A DNA stretch of 28,128 nt from Deltaproteobacteria bacterium UBA2221 (GTDB taxonomy: Bacteria > Desulfobacterota > Syntrophorhabdia > Syntrophorhabdales > WCHB1-27). Shown here piece by piece: positions 14,148-23,078 of this stretch. The position numbers and the translations under genes are program-made. Under the pieces are notes generated by a model. The model was not told the origin of the DNA, did not search any database, and saw nothing but the letters and a program-made list of their open reading frames with translations. The stretch is from contig DCUF01000081.1 in assembly GCA_002328485.1 (NCBI GenBank), forward strand, positions 1 to 28,128, written 5' to 3'. Each line of letters opens with the position of its first letter. The first letter of the stretch is position 1.

Positions 14148-15427
14148 CTTCTCATTTGGTCGTCATTGGTGACGCAAGGGATATGCGGGAAGTCTCGGAT
14201 GAGTCCGTCCATCTGATAGTGACATCCCCGCCATACTGGCAGCTTAAGGATTACGGCGACTCCAACCAAATCGGGTTCGATCACTCATACGAGGAATACA
14301 TCAATAATCTGAATCTTGTCTGGCAGGAATCGCATCGGGTTCTGCACGGAGGATGCCGGCTTTGCATCAATGTGGGTGATCAGTTCGCGCGCTCCGTCTA
14401 TTACGGACGATATAAGGTTATCCCCATAAGGACGGAGGTCATCCGGTTTTGTGAGACGATTGGTTTCGACTACATGGGCGCCATCGTGTGGCAGAAGGTG
14501 ACTACCTGCAATACCTCCGGTGGCGGGGCTGTCATGGGCTCCTTCCCTTTTCCACGAAACGGTATCATCAAGGTGAACTACGAGTTTATCCTTGTTTTCC
14601 GGAAACTGGGCAGACCGCCGACCGTGACCAAAGAGACAAAGACGCGGTCTCGGCTCACCAATGACGAGTGGAACCTCTATTTCTCCGGCCACTGGCAGTT
14701 CCCCGGCGAAAGGCAGGATAGGCACCTGGCGGTTTTCCCGGAAGAACTGCCCCGACGCCTTATCAGGATGTTCACTTTTGAGGGAGAAACCGTTCTTGAT
14801 CCCTTCCTCGGCAGCGGAACAACAACCCTCGCGGCCAGAAATCTGGAGAGAAACTCCATCGGCTACGAGATAAACAGCGATTTTCTGTCCATTATCCAGG
14901 CGAAGACCGAGATGAACCGGCCGGGGCTTTTTGGCGAAAGCGCAATACGGGTGGTAGAAGCTTCGGAACAATGGCTTGATTATACGAAGCGCATCGAGCG
15001 ACTGCCTTACATCTTCCGCGATCCGTCGCCGATTTCGCGCTCCGAATCGGCCCTAAACGCAACCAAACGAGGAGCGGAGCCCAGTCGACTTGATCTCTAC
15101 TCGGTGAAACAGGTGATTAGCCCTGAGGTCCTCCTGTTGGGAAACAATCGAAAGATCAGATTGCTCGGCATTCGTGAAAAACCGGGGAACACCGAAGAGG
15201 CTGTACAGTTTCTGAGCACTCTAACCAAGGGAAAGAAGGTCTTCTATCGACTGGACGGCCTCCACGGAGATGCAGATCCCCTCCCCTGCTACCTCTACCT
15301 CAAAAACAAGACCTTCATTAACGCCCGCCTCGTCAAGAGCGGATTTGTGGAGGTTGATACGGAAAATTCTTACTATCACATGAAGCGGTTCCTCAAATAC
15401 CGGCAAGCAATCCCTCACGCAGGTTAG
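14144..15427 (+). CDS. Solitary DNA methyltransferase (SPPY type, beta order) with C-terminal SNase-like domain
   Basis: A 427-residue protein. The catalytic motif TSPPYW (27-32) comes before the AdoMet motif DPFLGSGTT (219-227), the order of beta-class amino-methyltransferases. SPPY is commonest among N4-cytosine enzymes, though N6-adenine cannot be excluded. From about residue 325 to the end lies a second domain resembling staphylococcal nuclease: IRLLGIREKPG, FLSTLTKGKKVFYRLDG, and CYLYLKNKTFINARLVKSGF. The equivalents of nuclease Asp 40, Glu 43 and Arg 87 appear to be lost, so it is probably a non-catalytic binding module. No restriction endonuclease or specificity gene is adjacent. The start GTG 14144 overlaps the small ORF's stop; TTG 14108 in frame, with an AAGG upstream, is the alternative. 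Confidence 0.85.
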   Translation: MTSHLVVIGDARDMREVSDESVHLIVTSPPYWQLKDYGDSNQIGFDHSYEEYINNLNLVWQESHRVLHGGCRLCINVGDQFARSVYYGRYKVIPIRTEVIRFCETIGFDYMGAIVWQKVTTCNTSGGGAVMGSFPFPRNGIIKVNYEFILVFRKLGRPPTVTKETKTRSRLTNDEWNLYFSGHWQFPGERQDRHLAVFPEELPRRLIRMFTFEGETVLDPFLGSGTTTLAARNLERNSIGYEINSDFLSIIQAKTEMNRPGLFGESAIRVVEASEQWLDYTKRIERLPYIFRDPSPISRSESALNATKRGAEPSRLDLYSVKQVISPEVLLLGNNRKIRLLGIREKPGNTEEAVQFLSTLTKGKKVFYRLDGLHGDADPLPCYLYLKNKTFINARLVKSGFVEVDTENSYYHMKRFLKYRQAIPHAG

Positions 15428-15547
15428 AAGAGTGCTTACGAAAATCGAGAGCGAATGACAGGGGTACTCGCCTCTGCAGCCGCAGGAAGTCGGTGTGGTG
15501 TATGCACAGCCAACTGCCCATCCATCACTGTTTTTCCCGCATCATCG

Positions 15548-15576
15548 TTGACTTTCCTGTCATTTTGGTATAGATT
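15548..15576 (+). promoter_or_regulatory. Candidate promoter of lpxK
   Basis: TTGACT (15548-15553) and TAGATT (15571-15576) are 17 nt apart, about 100 nt before the lpxK start. The preceding gap from 15428 contains no supported gene and no clear terminator for the methyltransferase. Confidence 0.35.
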
Positions 15577-15674
15577 GAAAGGTTCGCCGTGCTCCGGACG
15601 TCGACCTTCGGGATTCAAAAGTTTGGTCTTCTTTCGTCGTGTCCCGTAAGTCAAAAGCAGGGCAGATAGAATGT

Positions 15675-16730
15675 ATGAGAACGCTCATGACGAGGATATG
15701 GAGGGGAGAGGCGAAGCGTGCTCGGCTGCTCCTATTTGCCCCCCTCTTTGTGGTGTCTTTCCTCTACGGTCTGGCCGTAAAAGCAACGGAGCGCCGTTGG
15801 CGGCAGAAGGCTGACATGATAGACCGGGCACCGATTCCCGTTATAAGTGTGGGAAACATTACGGTGGGAGGTTCCGGGAAGACACCGGTTGTGGAGAAAC
15901 TCGCTCATAGATTACAGGCGAAAGGCTACAGGCCATGCATCATCCTGCGTGGCTACAGAAGAAAGAAGAAAGGCGTGTTTTCCGTGGACCTGCAGAAGGA
16001 TACCCACGAGACCGCTGGGGACGAGGCATATATGCTGGCCAAAAGAACGCGCCTTCCGGTTGTGGTGGGCAAGAGACGCATAGAGGCTATCGATGAAGGC
16101 ATCTCCCGTTTCGGTGCCACGGTGGCCCTCCTCGATGACGGGTATCAGGTGAAAAATCTGAAGAAAGATCTGGAGATTCTCGTGCTGAACGCAAGTACGG
16201 TGCAGAATCCCGATCTCTTTCCGCTCGGCCCTTTAAGAGAGCCGTTGGATGCTGTCGGACGAGCGGACATCATGCTGGTAAACAAGGGTGAGCCGGATGA
16301 CACCATACTGGATCTGGCAGCGGGTATCCCCCTGTTTCGGGTAAACTATAGACCTCTTCATCTTTTTTGTATGCATCACGAGTCAATGGTGCATCATGGC
16401 TTCTTGAGGGGCAAGAGAGTCCTTGCCTTCTGCGGCCTCGGAGACAACAAGCCTTTCTTCAACCTTCTCCGGACACTGGGCGCGATCGTGGTAAGGGAGG
16501 CCGAATTCGAGGATCATCACCACTACACGATGGCGGATGTGGTGAAGCTTCGTGCATCCACGGACATAGACATGATGGTGACAACGGAAAAGGATGCCGT
16601 GAAGCTCGAGACGATGGATATCCCCGAAAACCTCTTCTATTTAGCCATAGAGGCGGTCATTGAACGAGAGGCCGAGTTGGTAGATTTGATAGTGAACAGG
16701 TTGCAGGGGCATTGTGGGTATGAGAACTGA
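15675..16730 (+). CDS. lpxK: Tetraacyldisaccharide 4'-kinase LpxK
   Basis: A 351-residue kinase that phosphorylates the 4'-position of the lipid A precursor disaccharide at the inner membrane, the sixth step of lipid A synthesis. An N-terminal amphipathic or membrane helix (LLLFAPLFVVSFLYGLAV) precedes the P-loop VGNITVGGSGKTP (GGSGKT at 65-70). LRGYRRKKKG, DEAYMLAKR, ALLDDGYQ and the C-terminal DHHHYTMADV and VTTEKDAVKL are all typical of the family. ATG 15675 was chosen for length; the ribosome binding site is weak, and GTG 15639 or ATG 15690 are possible. Lpx neighbours such as msbA or kdtA are absent here. It shows that the organism makes lipid A and is diderm. Confidence 0.94.
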   Translation: MRTLMTRIWRGEAKRARLLLFAPLFVVSFLYGLAVKATERRWRQKADMIDRAPIPVISVGNITVGGSGKTPVVEKLAHRLQAKGYRPCIILRGYRRKKKGVFSVDLQKDTHETAGDEAYMLAKRTRLPVVVGKRRIEAIDEGISRFGATVALLDDGYQVKNLKKDLEILVLNASTVQNPDLFPLGPLREPLDAVGRADIMLVNKGEPDDTILDLAAGIPLFRVNYRPLHLFCMHHESMVHHGFLRGKRVLAFCGLGDNKPFFNLLRTLGAIVVREAEFEDHHHYTMADVVKLRASTDIDMMVTTEKDAVKLETMDIPENLFYLAIEAVIEREAELVDLIVNRLQGHCGYEN

Positions 16731-16738
16731 CCACGAAG

Positions 16739-16923
16739 GTAGTCGAATGAGCGGACTACCAGGTGCGGACCGTAAGCCCTTCCTCTGGCTGCTTCTGCCG
16801 CCAGAGGCTGGGAAAACGGCAAAATGGAGAAATCGTGAAATGGAGAAATGGGACATAAGGCGCTGAAATAGGACAACATTGGGTACTCCCTATTTGCTAT
16901 TTCGCTATTTTCCCATTTGCACC
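16739..16923. repeat. lpxK-leuA gap: two hairpins and an A/T-rich intergenic repeat
   Basis: GTAGTC/GACTAC (16739-16744 / 16754-16759) and CCTCTGGC/GCCAGAGG (16782-16789 / 16800-16807) are perfect stems; neither has a T run, so termination is doubtful. From about 16810 come repeated GAAATGGAGAAATGGGA units. The right side, CTATTTGCTATTTCGC...CCCATTTGCACC, is an inverted relative of the element before mreB (11236-11402). No leader peptide or T-box was recognised in front of leuA. Confidence 0.5.
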
Positions 16924-16944
16924 TTACAGTAATTGGAGGAAACC

Positions 16945-18474
16945 GTGCAAGACAGACTGCTGATTTTTGACACGACATTGAGAGATGGGGAACAGTCCCC
17001 GGGCAATACCATGAACAGTCAGGAGAAGCTCCGGGTGGCCAAGCAGCTTGAGACTCTCGGCGTAGACGTCATCGAAGCAGGTTTCCCTATCGCTTCGGAG
17101 GGTGATTTCGAGTCCGTCAAAGAGATCGCAGAAACCATCAAAAAAAGTCAGGTTGCAGCCCTTGCCAGGGCTAACTTCGAGGACATCGATCGGGCATGGG
17201 AAGCCATCAAATACGGCGCACAACCACGAATCCACACTTTTATCTCCACGTCCGACATACACCTTAAGTACCAGCTTCGAAAGGACCGCGACGAGGTTTT
17301 GGAACAGGCGCGCGAAGCGGTAAAGAGGGCCCGGTCGTACACCTCTAATGTCGAGTTTTCGGCTATGGACGCCACAAGGAGTGACAGAGATTACCTGTGC
17401 CAGGTACTGACCACGGTCATAGAGGCGGGTGCCGCCACCGTAAACGTCCCCGATACCGTCGGCTATGCCGTTCCCGAAGAGTTCGGAGCCCTTATCCGTT
17501 ACATACGGGAACACGTGCCGAATATCTCTCAGGCGGTGATTAGTGTCCACTGCCACAACGATTTGGGACTTGCCGTGGCAAATTCCATAGCGGCTGCGGT
17601 CAACGGGGCAAGACAGGTCGAATGCACCATCAACGGCATAGGGGAACGCTCAGGCAACGCCTCTCTTGAAGAGATCGTCATGATCCTGCGCACTCGAAAG
17701 GATGTCTTCCCTGTAGACACGGGAATTATCACTGAGAAGATCTATCCCTCGAGCAAACTCATCACGTCGATTACCGGTGTCTCGGTGCAGCCGAACAAGG
17801 CCATTGTGGGCGCGAATGCCTTTGCCCACGAGTCGGGTATCCACCAGGACGGACTGCTCAAGGAGAAACTGACCTATGAGATCATGACGCCTGAGTCGGT
17901 GGGGATACCCAAGAGCTCCCTCGTCTTGGGCAAACACTCCGGAAGACACGCCTTCAGGGATCGCATCGAAGCCCTTGGCCACACCCTCTCGGATAAGGAA
18001 TTGAACCTTGCCTTCAAACGGTTCAAAACCCTGTCGGACATGAAGAAGGACGTTTATGATGAAGACATCGAGATGATCATCATGGATGAGGTCTATCGTG
18101 TGCCGGAAAAATACCGTCTGGCCTACATCAATGTGGTTTGTGGGAATATGACCATCCCTACCGCCACTGTTCGCATGGAGATTGACGGACACAGCTTCCA
18201 GGACGCGGGCTTCGGAGATGGACCGGTCGACGCCACCTTCAAGGTTATTCAGAAGATCACCCAGACGAACAGCAGGGTGGTGAAGTTCTACGTCAATGCC
18301 ATTACGGGAGGGACGGATGCGCAGGGCGAGGCGTTTGTGAAGTTGGAGGAAGATGGGGCGACGGTCATTGGCAAAGGTGTAGACACTGATGTCGTAGTGG
18401 CATCGGGAAAGGCCTACGTCAACGCCATCAACCGAATCGAGTTCGTGAAACGGAAAAAGTTTGAGAGGGTATAA
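16945..18474 (+). CDS. leuA: 2-isopropylmalate synthase
   Basis: A 509-residue enzyme of the DRE-TIM metallolyase family. It condenses acetyl-CoA and 2-oxoisovalerate, the first committed step of leucine synthesis. FDTTLRDGEQSPGN at the start holds the metal and general-base residues, HCHNDLG (His 202 and His 204) is the metal site, and NGIGERSGNASLEE and FAHESGIHQDG are LeuA signatures. The C-terminal part from about residue 385 is the regulatory dimer domain that binds leucine for feedback inhibition. GTG 16945 lies just behind GGAGGA and is preferred over the in-frame TTG inside that site. leuC begins one base after its stop. Confidence 0.95.
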   Translation: MQDRLLIFDTTLRDGEQSPGNTMNSQEKLRVAKQLETLGVDVIEAGFPIASEGDFESVKEIAETIKKSQVAALARANFEDIDRAWEAIKYGAQPRIHTFISTSDIHLKYQLRKDRDEVLEQAREAVKRARSYTSNVEFSAMDATRSDRDYLCQVLTTVIEAGAATVNVPDTVGYAVPEEFGALIRYIREHVPNISQAVISVHCHNDLGLAVANSIAAAVNGARQVECTINGIGERSGNASLEEIVMILRTRKDVFPVDTGIITEKIYPSSKLITSITGVSVQPNKAIVGANAFAHESGIHQDGLLKEKLTYEIMTPESVGIPKSSLVLGKHSGRHAFRDRIEALGHTLSDKELNLAFKRFKTLSDMKKDVYDEDIEMIIMDEVYRVPEKYRLAYINVVCGNMTIPTATVRMEIDGHSFQDAGFGDGPVDATFKVIQKITQTNSRVVKFYVNAITGGTDAQGEAFVKLEEDGATVIGKGVDTDVVVASGKAYVNAINRIEFVKRKKFERV

Positions 18475-18475
18475 C

Positions 18476-19738
18476 ATGGGTATGACTATTACCGAAAAGA
18501 TATTGGCAGCACATGCCGACCGCGAATATGTCGAGCCCGGAGAGATAGTAGACGCCAGGATAGACCTTGCCCTGGCGAACGACATCACGGCACCGCTGTC
18601 CTTACAGGAGTTTGCGAGGGTTGGGGCTACGAAGGTCTTTGACACCGAACGGGTTGTCTTTGTGATGGACCATTTCACACCCAACAAAGACATTCCTTCG
18701 GCTGAGAACTGCAAGACTATTCGTGAGTTTTCAAAGAAATACGGCATTACGCACTTCTACGAAGGCGGGGCCTGCGGGGTGGAGCACGCCCTTCTGCCAG
18801 AGAAAGGGCTTGTGGGTCCGGGAGATGTTGTAATCGGCGCGGACAGCCACACCTGCACCTATGGGGCGCTGGGTGCCTTTTCGACCGGTGTCGGCAGCAC
18901 TGATCTCACCTATGGAATGGTCACCGGATCCAACTGGTTCAAGGTCCCTGAGAGCATCAAGTTTGTCTGTTCCGGAAAATGGCAGCCCTGGATTACGGGC
19001 AAAGACCTTATTCTGCACATCATCGGGATGATCGGCGTGGATGGAGCGCTTTATGCCTCCCTGGAGTTTGCAGGCGATGCGATCAGCACCCTGAGTATGG
19101 ACTCACGGCTGTCCGCGGCAAACATGGCCATCGAAGCCGGAGCCAAGAACGGCATCTTCCCTGTAGACGAAACCACCTTGGCCTACATTCGTGACCGCGT
19201 TAAGAGGCCGTACCAGGTCTTCCAAAGCGATCCTGACGCTCGATACAGGGAGGTCTTCGAGATCGATGTAAGCAAGCTCGATTCGAAGGTCGCGTGCCCG
19301 TTCCTCCCATCCAACGTGAAGGATGCGAAGGAGCTCAAGGGTATCCGCATCGATCAGGCGGTCATAGGATCGTGCACGAACGGAAGACTGGAGGACATGA
19401 GGATTGCGGCAGAAATACTAAAGGGCCATAAGGTAGCGAAGGATGTAAGGTGTATTGTCATTCCTGCCACCCCGGCCATCTACTATGAATCCTTAAAAAA
19501 AGGGTACTTCGAGGTATTCCTCGATGCCGGGTGTATTATATCTCCGCCAACCTGTGGGCCCTGTCTGGGAGGGCACATGGGCATTCTCGCGCGGGGGGAA
19601 AGGTCGATTTCCACGACGAACAGGAATTTTGTGGGGAGGATGGGCCATCCTGAAAGCGAGGTCTATCTGTCGGGCCCGGCCGTCGCCGCCGCGAGCGCCA
19701 TAAAGGGAGAGATCGCCCACCCTGAGGAGATAGCATGA
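18476..19738 (+). CDS. leuC: 3-isopropylmalate dehydratase large subunit
   Basis: A 420-residue aconitase-superfamily subunit, the length of the short (archaeal/homoaconitase-like) LeuC branch rather than the 466-residue E. coli type. GADSHTCTYGALGAFSTGVGSTD, IGSCTNGR and PTCGPCLGG carry the three Cys ligands of the [4Fe-4S] cluster. It isomerises 2- to 3-isopropylmalate together with LeuD. ATG 18476 follows AGAGGG at 6 nt; ATG 18482 is also possible. Its stop overlaps leuD's ATG by four bases. Members of this branch can also accept citramalate-derived substrates, so a role in isoleucine synthesis is possible. Confidence 0.94.
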   Translation: MGMTITEKILAAHADREYVEPGEIVDARIDLALANDITAPLSLQEFARVGATKVFDTERVVFVMDHFTPNKDIPSAENCKTIREFSKKYGITHFYEGGACGVEHALLPEKGLVGPGDVVIGADSHTCTYGALGAFSTGVGSTDLTYGMVTGSNWFKVPESIKFVCSGKWQPWITGKDLILHIIGMIGVDGALYASLEFAGDAISTLSMDSRLSAANMAIEAGAKNGIFPVDETTLAYIRDRVKRPYQVFQSDPDARYREVFEIDVSKLDSKVACPFLPSNVKDAKELKGIRIDQAVIGSCTNGRLEDMRIAAEILKGHKVAKDVRCIVIPATPAIYYESLKKGYFEVFLDAGCIISPPTCGPCLGGHMGILARGERSISTTNRNFVGRMGHPESEVYLSGPAVAAASAIKGEIAHPEEIA

Positions 19739-20226
19739 CACTGAAAGGTAAGGTATGGAAATTTGGTGACAATATCGACACTGATATCATTATACCGGCC
19801 AGGTATCTTGCATCTACCGATCCGAAGGAACTCGGATCCCATTGCATGGAACCTGTGGCTCCGGACTTTCCGAAGAAGGTAGCTGCCGGGGATATTATTG
19901 TGGCGGGGAGCAATTTCGGCAGCGGGTCGTCCCGGGAGCATGCGCCGATTGCGATCGCGGCCCTCGGCATACCCCTGGTCATTGCCAAAAGCTTTGCCCG
20001 GATTTTCTACAGAAACGCCTTCAACAAGGGGCTTCCCCTGCTTGAGGCCAATCTCTACGATGTCGTCAAAGAAGGCGACGTGGTGGAAGCAGACCTCTCC
20101 ACAGGGATTGTCACCTGTGGCGGGGTTCAAATAGCGGCAAAACCGATCCCCCCGTTCATGCTTGAATTAATAGACGCGGGCGGATTGATTGGTTACCTAA
20201 GAAAACAACTGGAGGGACAACGATGA
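19735..20226 (+). CDS. leuD: 3-isopropylmalate dehydratase small subunit
   Basis: A 163-residue swivel-domain partner of LeuC, of the short (about 165-residue) type that matches the short LeuC branch. GDNIDTDIIIPARYL at the N-terminus and GSNFGSGSSREHAP at about residues 60-75 are the substrate-binding signatures, followed by AKSFARIFYRNAFNKGLP. The start overlaps the leuC stop (ATGA), and its own stop overlaps the asd start, so all four genes are translationally linked. Confidence 0.95.
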   Translation: MTLKGKVWKFGDNIDTDIIIPARYLASTDPKELGSHCMEPVAPDFPKKVAAGDIIVAGSNFGSGSSREHAPIAIAALGIPLVIAKSFARIFYRNAFNKGLPLLEANLYDVVKEGDVVEADLSTGIVTCGGVQIAAKPIPPFMLELIDAGGLIGYLRKQLEGQR

Positions 20227-21239
20227 GAGAGTACACGGTTGCCGTAGTAGGGGCAACGGGCGCGGTAGGCAATGAGATGGTGGCAACCCTCGAACAGCGC
20301 AAGTTCCCGGTAAAATCACTGAAGCTTCTCGCCTCTGAGAGAAGCATCGGAAAGACACTGACATACAAGGGCAAAGAGGTCCCGGTCGACGAGTTGAAGG
20401 AGGACTCATTCGAGGGCGTCGAGATTGGTCTTTTCTCCGCAGGGGGTTCGATCAGCCAGAAGTTTGCGCCCCTAGCCTGGGAATCGGGATGCGTGGTCGT
20501 TGACAACACAAGTGCATGGAGAATGGACCCCAATATCCCCCTCGTTGTGCCGGAGGTCAACGCCCACGCCATCAAGGACTATAAAAACAAAGGGATCATT
20601 GCAAATCCCAACTGCTCCACCATTCAGATGGTCGTTGCCTTGAAGCCTCTTCATGACGCGGCGAAGATCAAGAGGGTCGTTGTATCCACCTACCAGGCCG
20701 TTTCAGGCACAGGCAAAAAGGCCATCTTCGAACTCGAAACCCAGGTGTCCGATCTCTTTAACAACCGCGAGATCACCAAAAAGGTCTATCCCCATCAGAT
20801 CGCCTTCAACTGCCTGCCCCATATCGATGTGTTCACGGAAAACGGGTACACGAAGGAAGAACTAAAAATGATCAATGAGACCAAAAAGATCATGGAGGAC
20901 GACAGCATCCAAGTGACGGCCACGACGGTTCGGGTCCCCGTGTTCTATGGCCATTCCGAATCGGTGAACGTGGAGTTCGAGCGCCCCCTCAGCCCCGAAG
21001 AGGCGCGCGAACTGTTGAAGAAGGCCCCGGGAGTGATCGTCGCTGATGATCCATCAAAGAATATCTACCCTCTGGCCATTTATGCTGCCGGTAAGGATGA
21101 GACCTTCGTGGGCCGTATCCGAAAGGACGAATCGGTCGAACATGGCCTGAACATGTGGATCGTAGCCGACAACATCCGAAAAGGCGCTGCGCTGAATGCT
21201 GTTCAGATTGCCGAAATATTGACAAAGACATACCTCTAA
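20223..21239 (+). CDS. asd: Aspartate-semialdehyde dehydrogenase
   Basis: A 338-residue NADPH-dependent enzyme making aspartate semialdehyde from aspartyl phosphate, feeding lysine, diaminopimelate, threonine and methionine synthesis. The N-terminal VVGATGAVGNEM binds NADP, NPNCSTIQ contains the nucleophile Cys 131, and the QAVSGTGKKA and PHIDVF regions are typical. ATG 20223 has GGAGGGACAACG in front and overlaps the leuD stop. A leuB gene is often placed between leuD and asd in related genomes (recalled); here it is absent. A strong terminator follows at 21257. Confidence 0.96.
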   Translation: MREYTVAVVGATGAVGNEMVATLEQRKFPVKSLKLLASERSIGKTLTYKGKEVPVDELKEDSFEGVEIGLFSAGGSISQKFAPLAWESGCVVVDNTSAWRMDPNIPLVVPEVNAHAIKDYKNKGIIANPNCSTIQMVVALKPLHDAAKIKRVVVSTYQAVSGTGKKAIFELETQVSDLFNNREITKKVYPHQIAFNCLPHIDVFTENGYTKEELKMINETKKIMEDDSIQVTATTVRVPVFYGHSESVNVEFERPLSPEEARELLKKAPGVIVADDPSKNIYPLAIYAAGKDETFVGRIRKDESVEHGLNMWIVADNIRKGAALNAVQIAEILTKTYL

Positions 21240-21256
21240 ACGACAGCCACAAACAG

Positions 21257-21305
21257 ATTACGCCCGGTGACTCACTGAGAACGGTTCGCCGGGCGTAATA
21301 TTTTC
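21257..21305 (+). terminator. Strong terminator of the leuACD-asd operon
   Basis: An 11-bp perfect stem, ATTACGCCCGG (21257-21267) with CCGGGCGTAAT (21289-21299), encloses a 21-nt loop and is followed by ATTTTCCCC. It starts 17 nt after the asd stop. The long loop is unusual. Confidence 0.8.
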
Positions 21306-21425
21306 CCCTATAGAATCCGCTACGTTGCACACCCTAAGCGTCTCATCTGTTCCCGTCGGGACCGTCCTAAATTAGGCATGCAGTTTGCAGAAATTACACT
21401 GTAACTGCGTAGAAAGAGGACATCG

Positions 21426-23072
21426 GTGACACCAAAAAATGCTTCGAAACGAAAATCGGTAGACCCCCGGGGATTCAAGCCCCTTACGGGCTCTGAACGG
21501 CTTCTGCCCTTTGCCGAAGAGATCCCGGTTGCTTCACCACCCAGGAGGGCAAGGCACGCCTCTCCTCAGAGCGGCAGGCGCGGCGTCATACCAAAGAAGG
21601 AGGTCGCCCAGGACGACCAGCGGCTGAGAATGCTCTTGGAAAGCACCGAGGATATCGTGGTCATGCAGGATCTGGAGGGGCGCTGTCTCTACTACCACGG
21701 TCCCCGGGACTTCGGCTTGAAGGATGAGGACGTGCGAGGCAGGTTGGCAGCCGACGTACTGGACGTCCCGACCGCCGTTTCGGTTACCGTGCGGGTGAGG
21801 CACGTTGCTGCCACCGGCCAGGGGCTCGCCTTCGAACAGAAGATCGAGCGAAACGGAAAGACAATGTGGTTCCTCGCGAGGATATCCCCCGTCTTTGACG
21901 ACAACGGCAGAGTGACGGCAACGGTTCTCATAGCCAGAAACATAACCGTTCGCAAGCAGGCGGAGGAGTCTCTTAGAACGGCCAACATACTGCTCGAACG
22001 AACCTTCGCAGGCCTCAATGAGGCTGTCTTTGTCATCCACTCCTCTTTAAAGACGGTGACCACCTGCAACGCAGCCGTAGAGCGTATATTCGGTTTCAAG
22101 GTGAACGAGGTTGTGGGTCGTACCATGGGTTTTCTCTTTCCCGACTCCTCCCGCTACACCGGCTATCTCTCAAGCATGGCTGAGGCGTTGGAGCAGTCCG
22201 GTATTTTCGATGGGGAGTTCCAGAACCTGAAGTCCGATGGAACCATTATATGCACGGAACATACGGTAACGAGTATCCACGACAAATTTGGAAACCGCAC
22301 GAGCCTGGTCGTAGTGGTACGAGACATTACAGAGCGAAAACGGATGGAGGAGGTGCTGCTCAGGGCAAGAAATCTCGAGTCAATAGGATATTTGGCCGGG
22401 GGCATTGCCCACGACTTCAACAATCTGCTCACCACCATCATCGGTAACATTTCCCTTGTTAAGATGCATACCGACCCGAGCGGAAAAAGCTTCAGGAGAT
22501 TGGAAGACGCCGAAAACGCCTGTCTTAGGGCCAGCATACTGACCAAGCAACTGATCACCTTTTCGCGCGGCGGCACACCCATCCGGCACCAACTGTTTAT
22601 CGGGCGGGCAATTCGCGAAGAGGCGGCCTATTGCCTGAAGGGCAGTGAAACCACCTTCACCCTGGACGAGCCAGGGGATCTCTGGGGGGTGAAGGCCGAT
22701 GAGGGTCAGCTCAGGCAGGCCATTGACAGCATTATCCGTAATGCAAGCGAGGCCATGCATGGGCAAGGTCATCTCAGTATCAGGGCAGCCAATGCAACCG
22801 TAAATCCTGGCACGACCCTTCCCTTAAGAGAGGGGAGATATGTCTATTTGTCTTTTTCGGATGGGGGGGTCGGAATATCGGAGGAGAACCTCCCAAAGAT
22901 ATTCGATCCATACTTCACCACAAAGGAGATGGGGTCCCAAAAGGGCATGGGGTTAGGACTGGCAGTAGCCTATTCCATCGTCACGTCCCACGAGGGTACG
23001 ATCACGGTTGAATCGCAGGAAGGGGTGGGCACAACCTTCCACCTCTATCTTCCCGCGGATGGACCTTTCTAA
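21426..23072 (+). CDS. Soluble PAS-PAS sensor histidine kinase
   Basis: A 548-residue cytoplasmic kinase without membrane segments. A basic, Pro-rich N-terminal tail of about 65 residues precedes PAS 1 (about 68-185, ending in TVLIARNITVRKQAEESL) and PAS 2 (about 190-312, ending in VVVVRDITERKRMEE). The H box is AGGIAHDFNNLL with His 329. In the ATPase domain the N box has Asn 439 (IIRNASEA), followed by DGGVGIS, IFDPYFTTK and KGMGLGLAVAYSIV. The H-box type (HDFNN) is that of NtrB-like and hybrid kinases in Deltaproteobacteria. No response regulator lies in the window and no receiver domain is fused, so it is an orphan kinase. GTG 21426 follows AGAGGA at 5 nt. It converges on the coiled-coil gene with a 6-nt gap. 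Confidence 0.92.
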   Translation: MTPKNASKRKSVDPRGFKPLTGSERLLPFAEEIPVASPPRRARHASPQSGRRGVIPKKEVAQDDQRLRMLLESTEDIVVMQDLEGRCLYYHGPRDFGLKDEDVRGRLAADVLDVPTAVSVTVRVRHVAATGQGLAFEQKIERNGKTMWFLARISPVFDDNGRVTATVLIARNITVRKQAEESLRTANILLERTFAGLNEAVFVIHSSLKTVTTCNAAVERIFGFKVNEVVGRTMGFLFPDSSRYTGYLSSMAEALEQSGIFDGEFQNLKSDGTIICTEHTVTSIHDKFGNRTSLVVVVRDITERKRMEEVLLRARNLESIGYLAGGIAHDFNNLLTTIIGNISLVKMHTDPSGKSFRRLEDAENACLRASILTKQLITFSRGGTPIRHQLFIGRAIREEAAYCLKGSETTFTLDEPGDLWGVKADEGQLRQAIDSIIRNASEAMHGQGHLSIRAANATVNPGTTLPLREGRYVYLSFSDGGVGISEENLPKIFDPYFTTKEMGSQKGMGLGLAVAYSIVTSHEGTITVESQEGVGTTFHLYLPADGPF

Positions 23073-23078
23073 CAGAGA

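Noticed and set aside
14285..14971. 228-codon open frame on the minus strand
   Set aside because: It is antisense to the methyltransferase catalytic domain, with no recognisable domain.
16782..16807. 8-bp hairpin after lpxK as terminator
   Set aside because: No T run follows on either strand, so it is listed only as a hairpin.
17650..18747. 365-codon open frame on the minus strand
   Set aside because: It is antisense to leuA and leuC, whose motifs are intact; no ribosome binding site or domain is seen.
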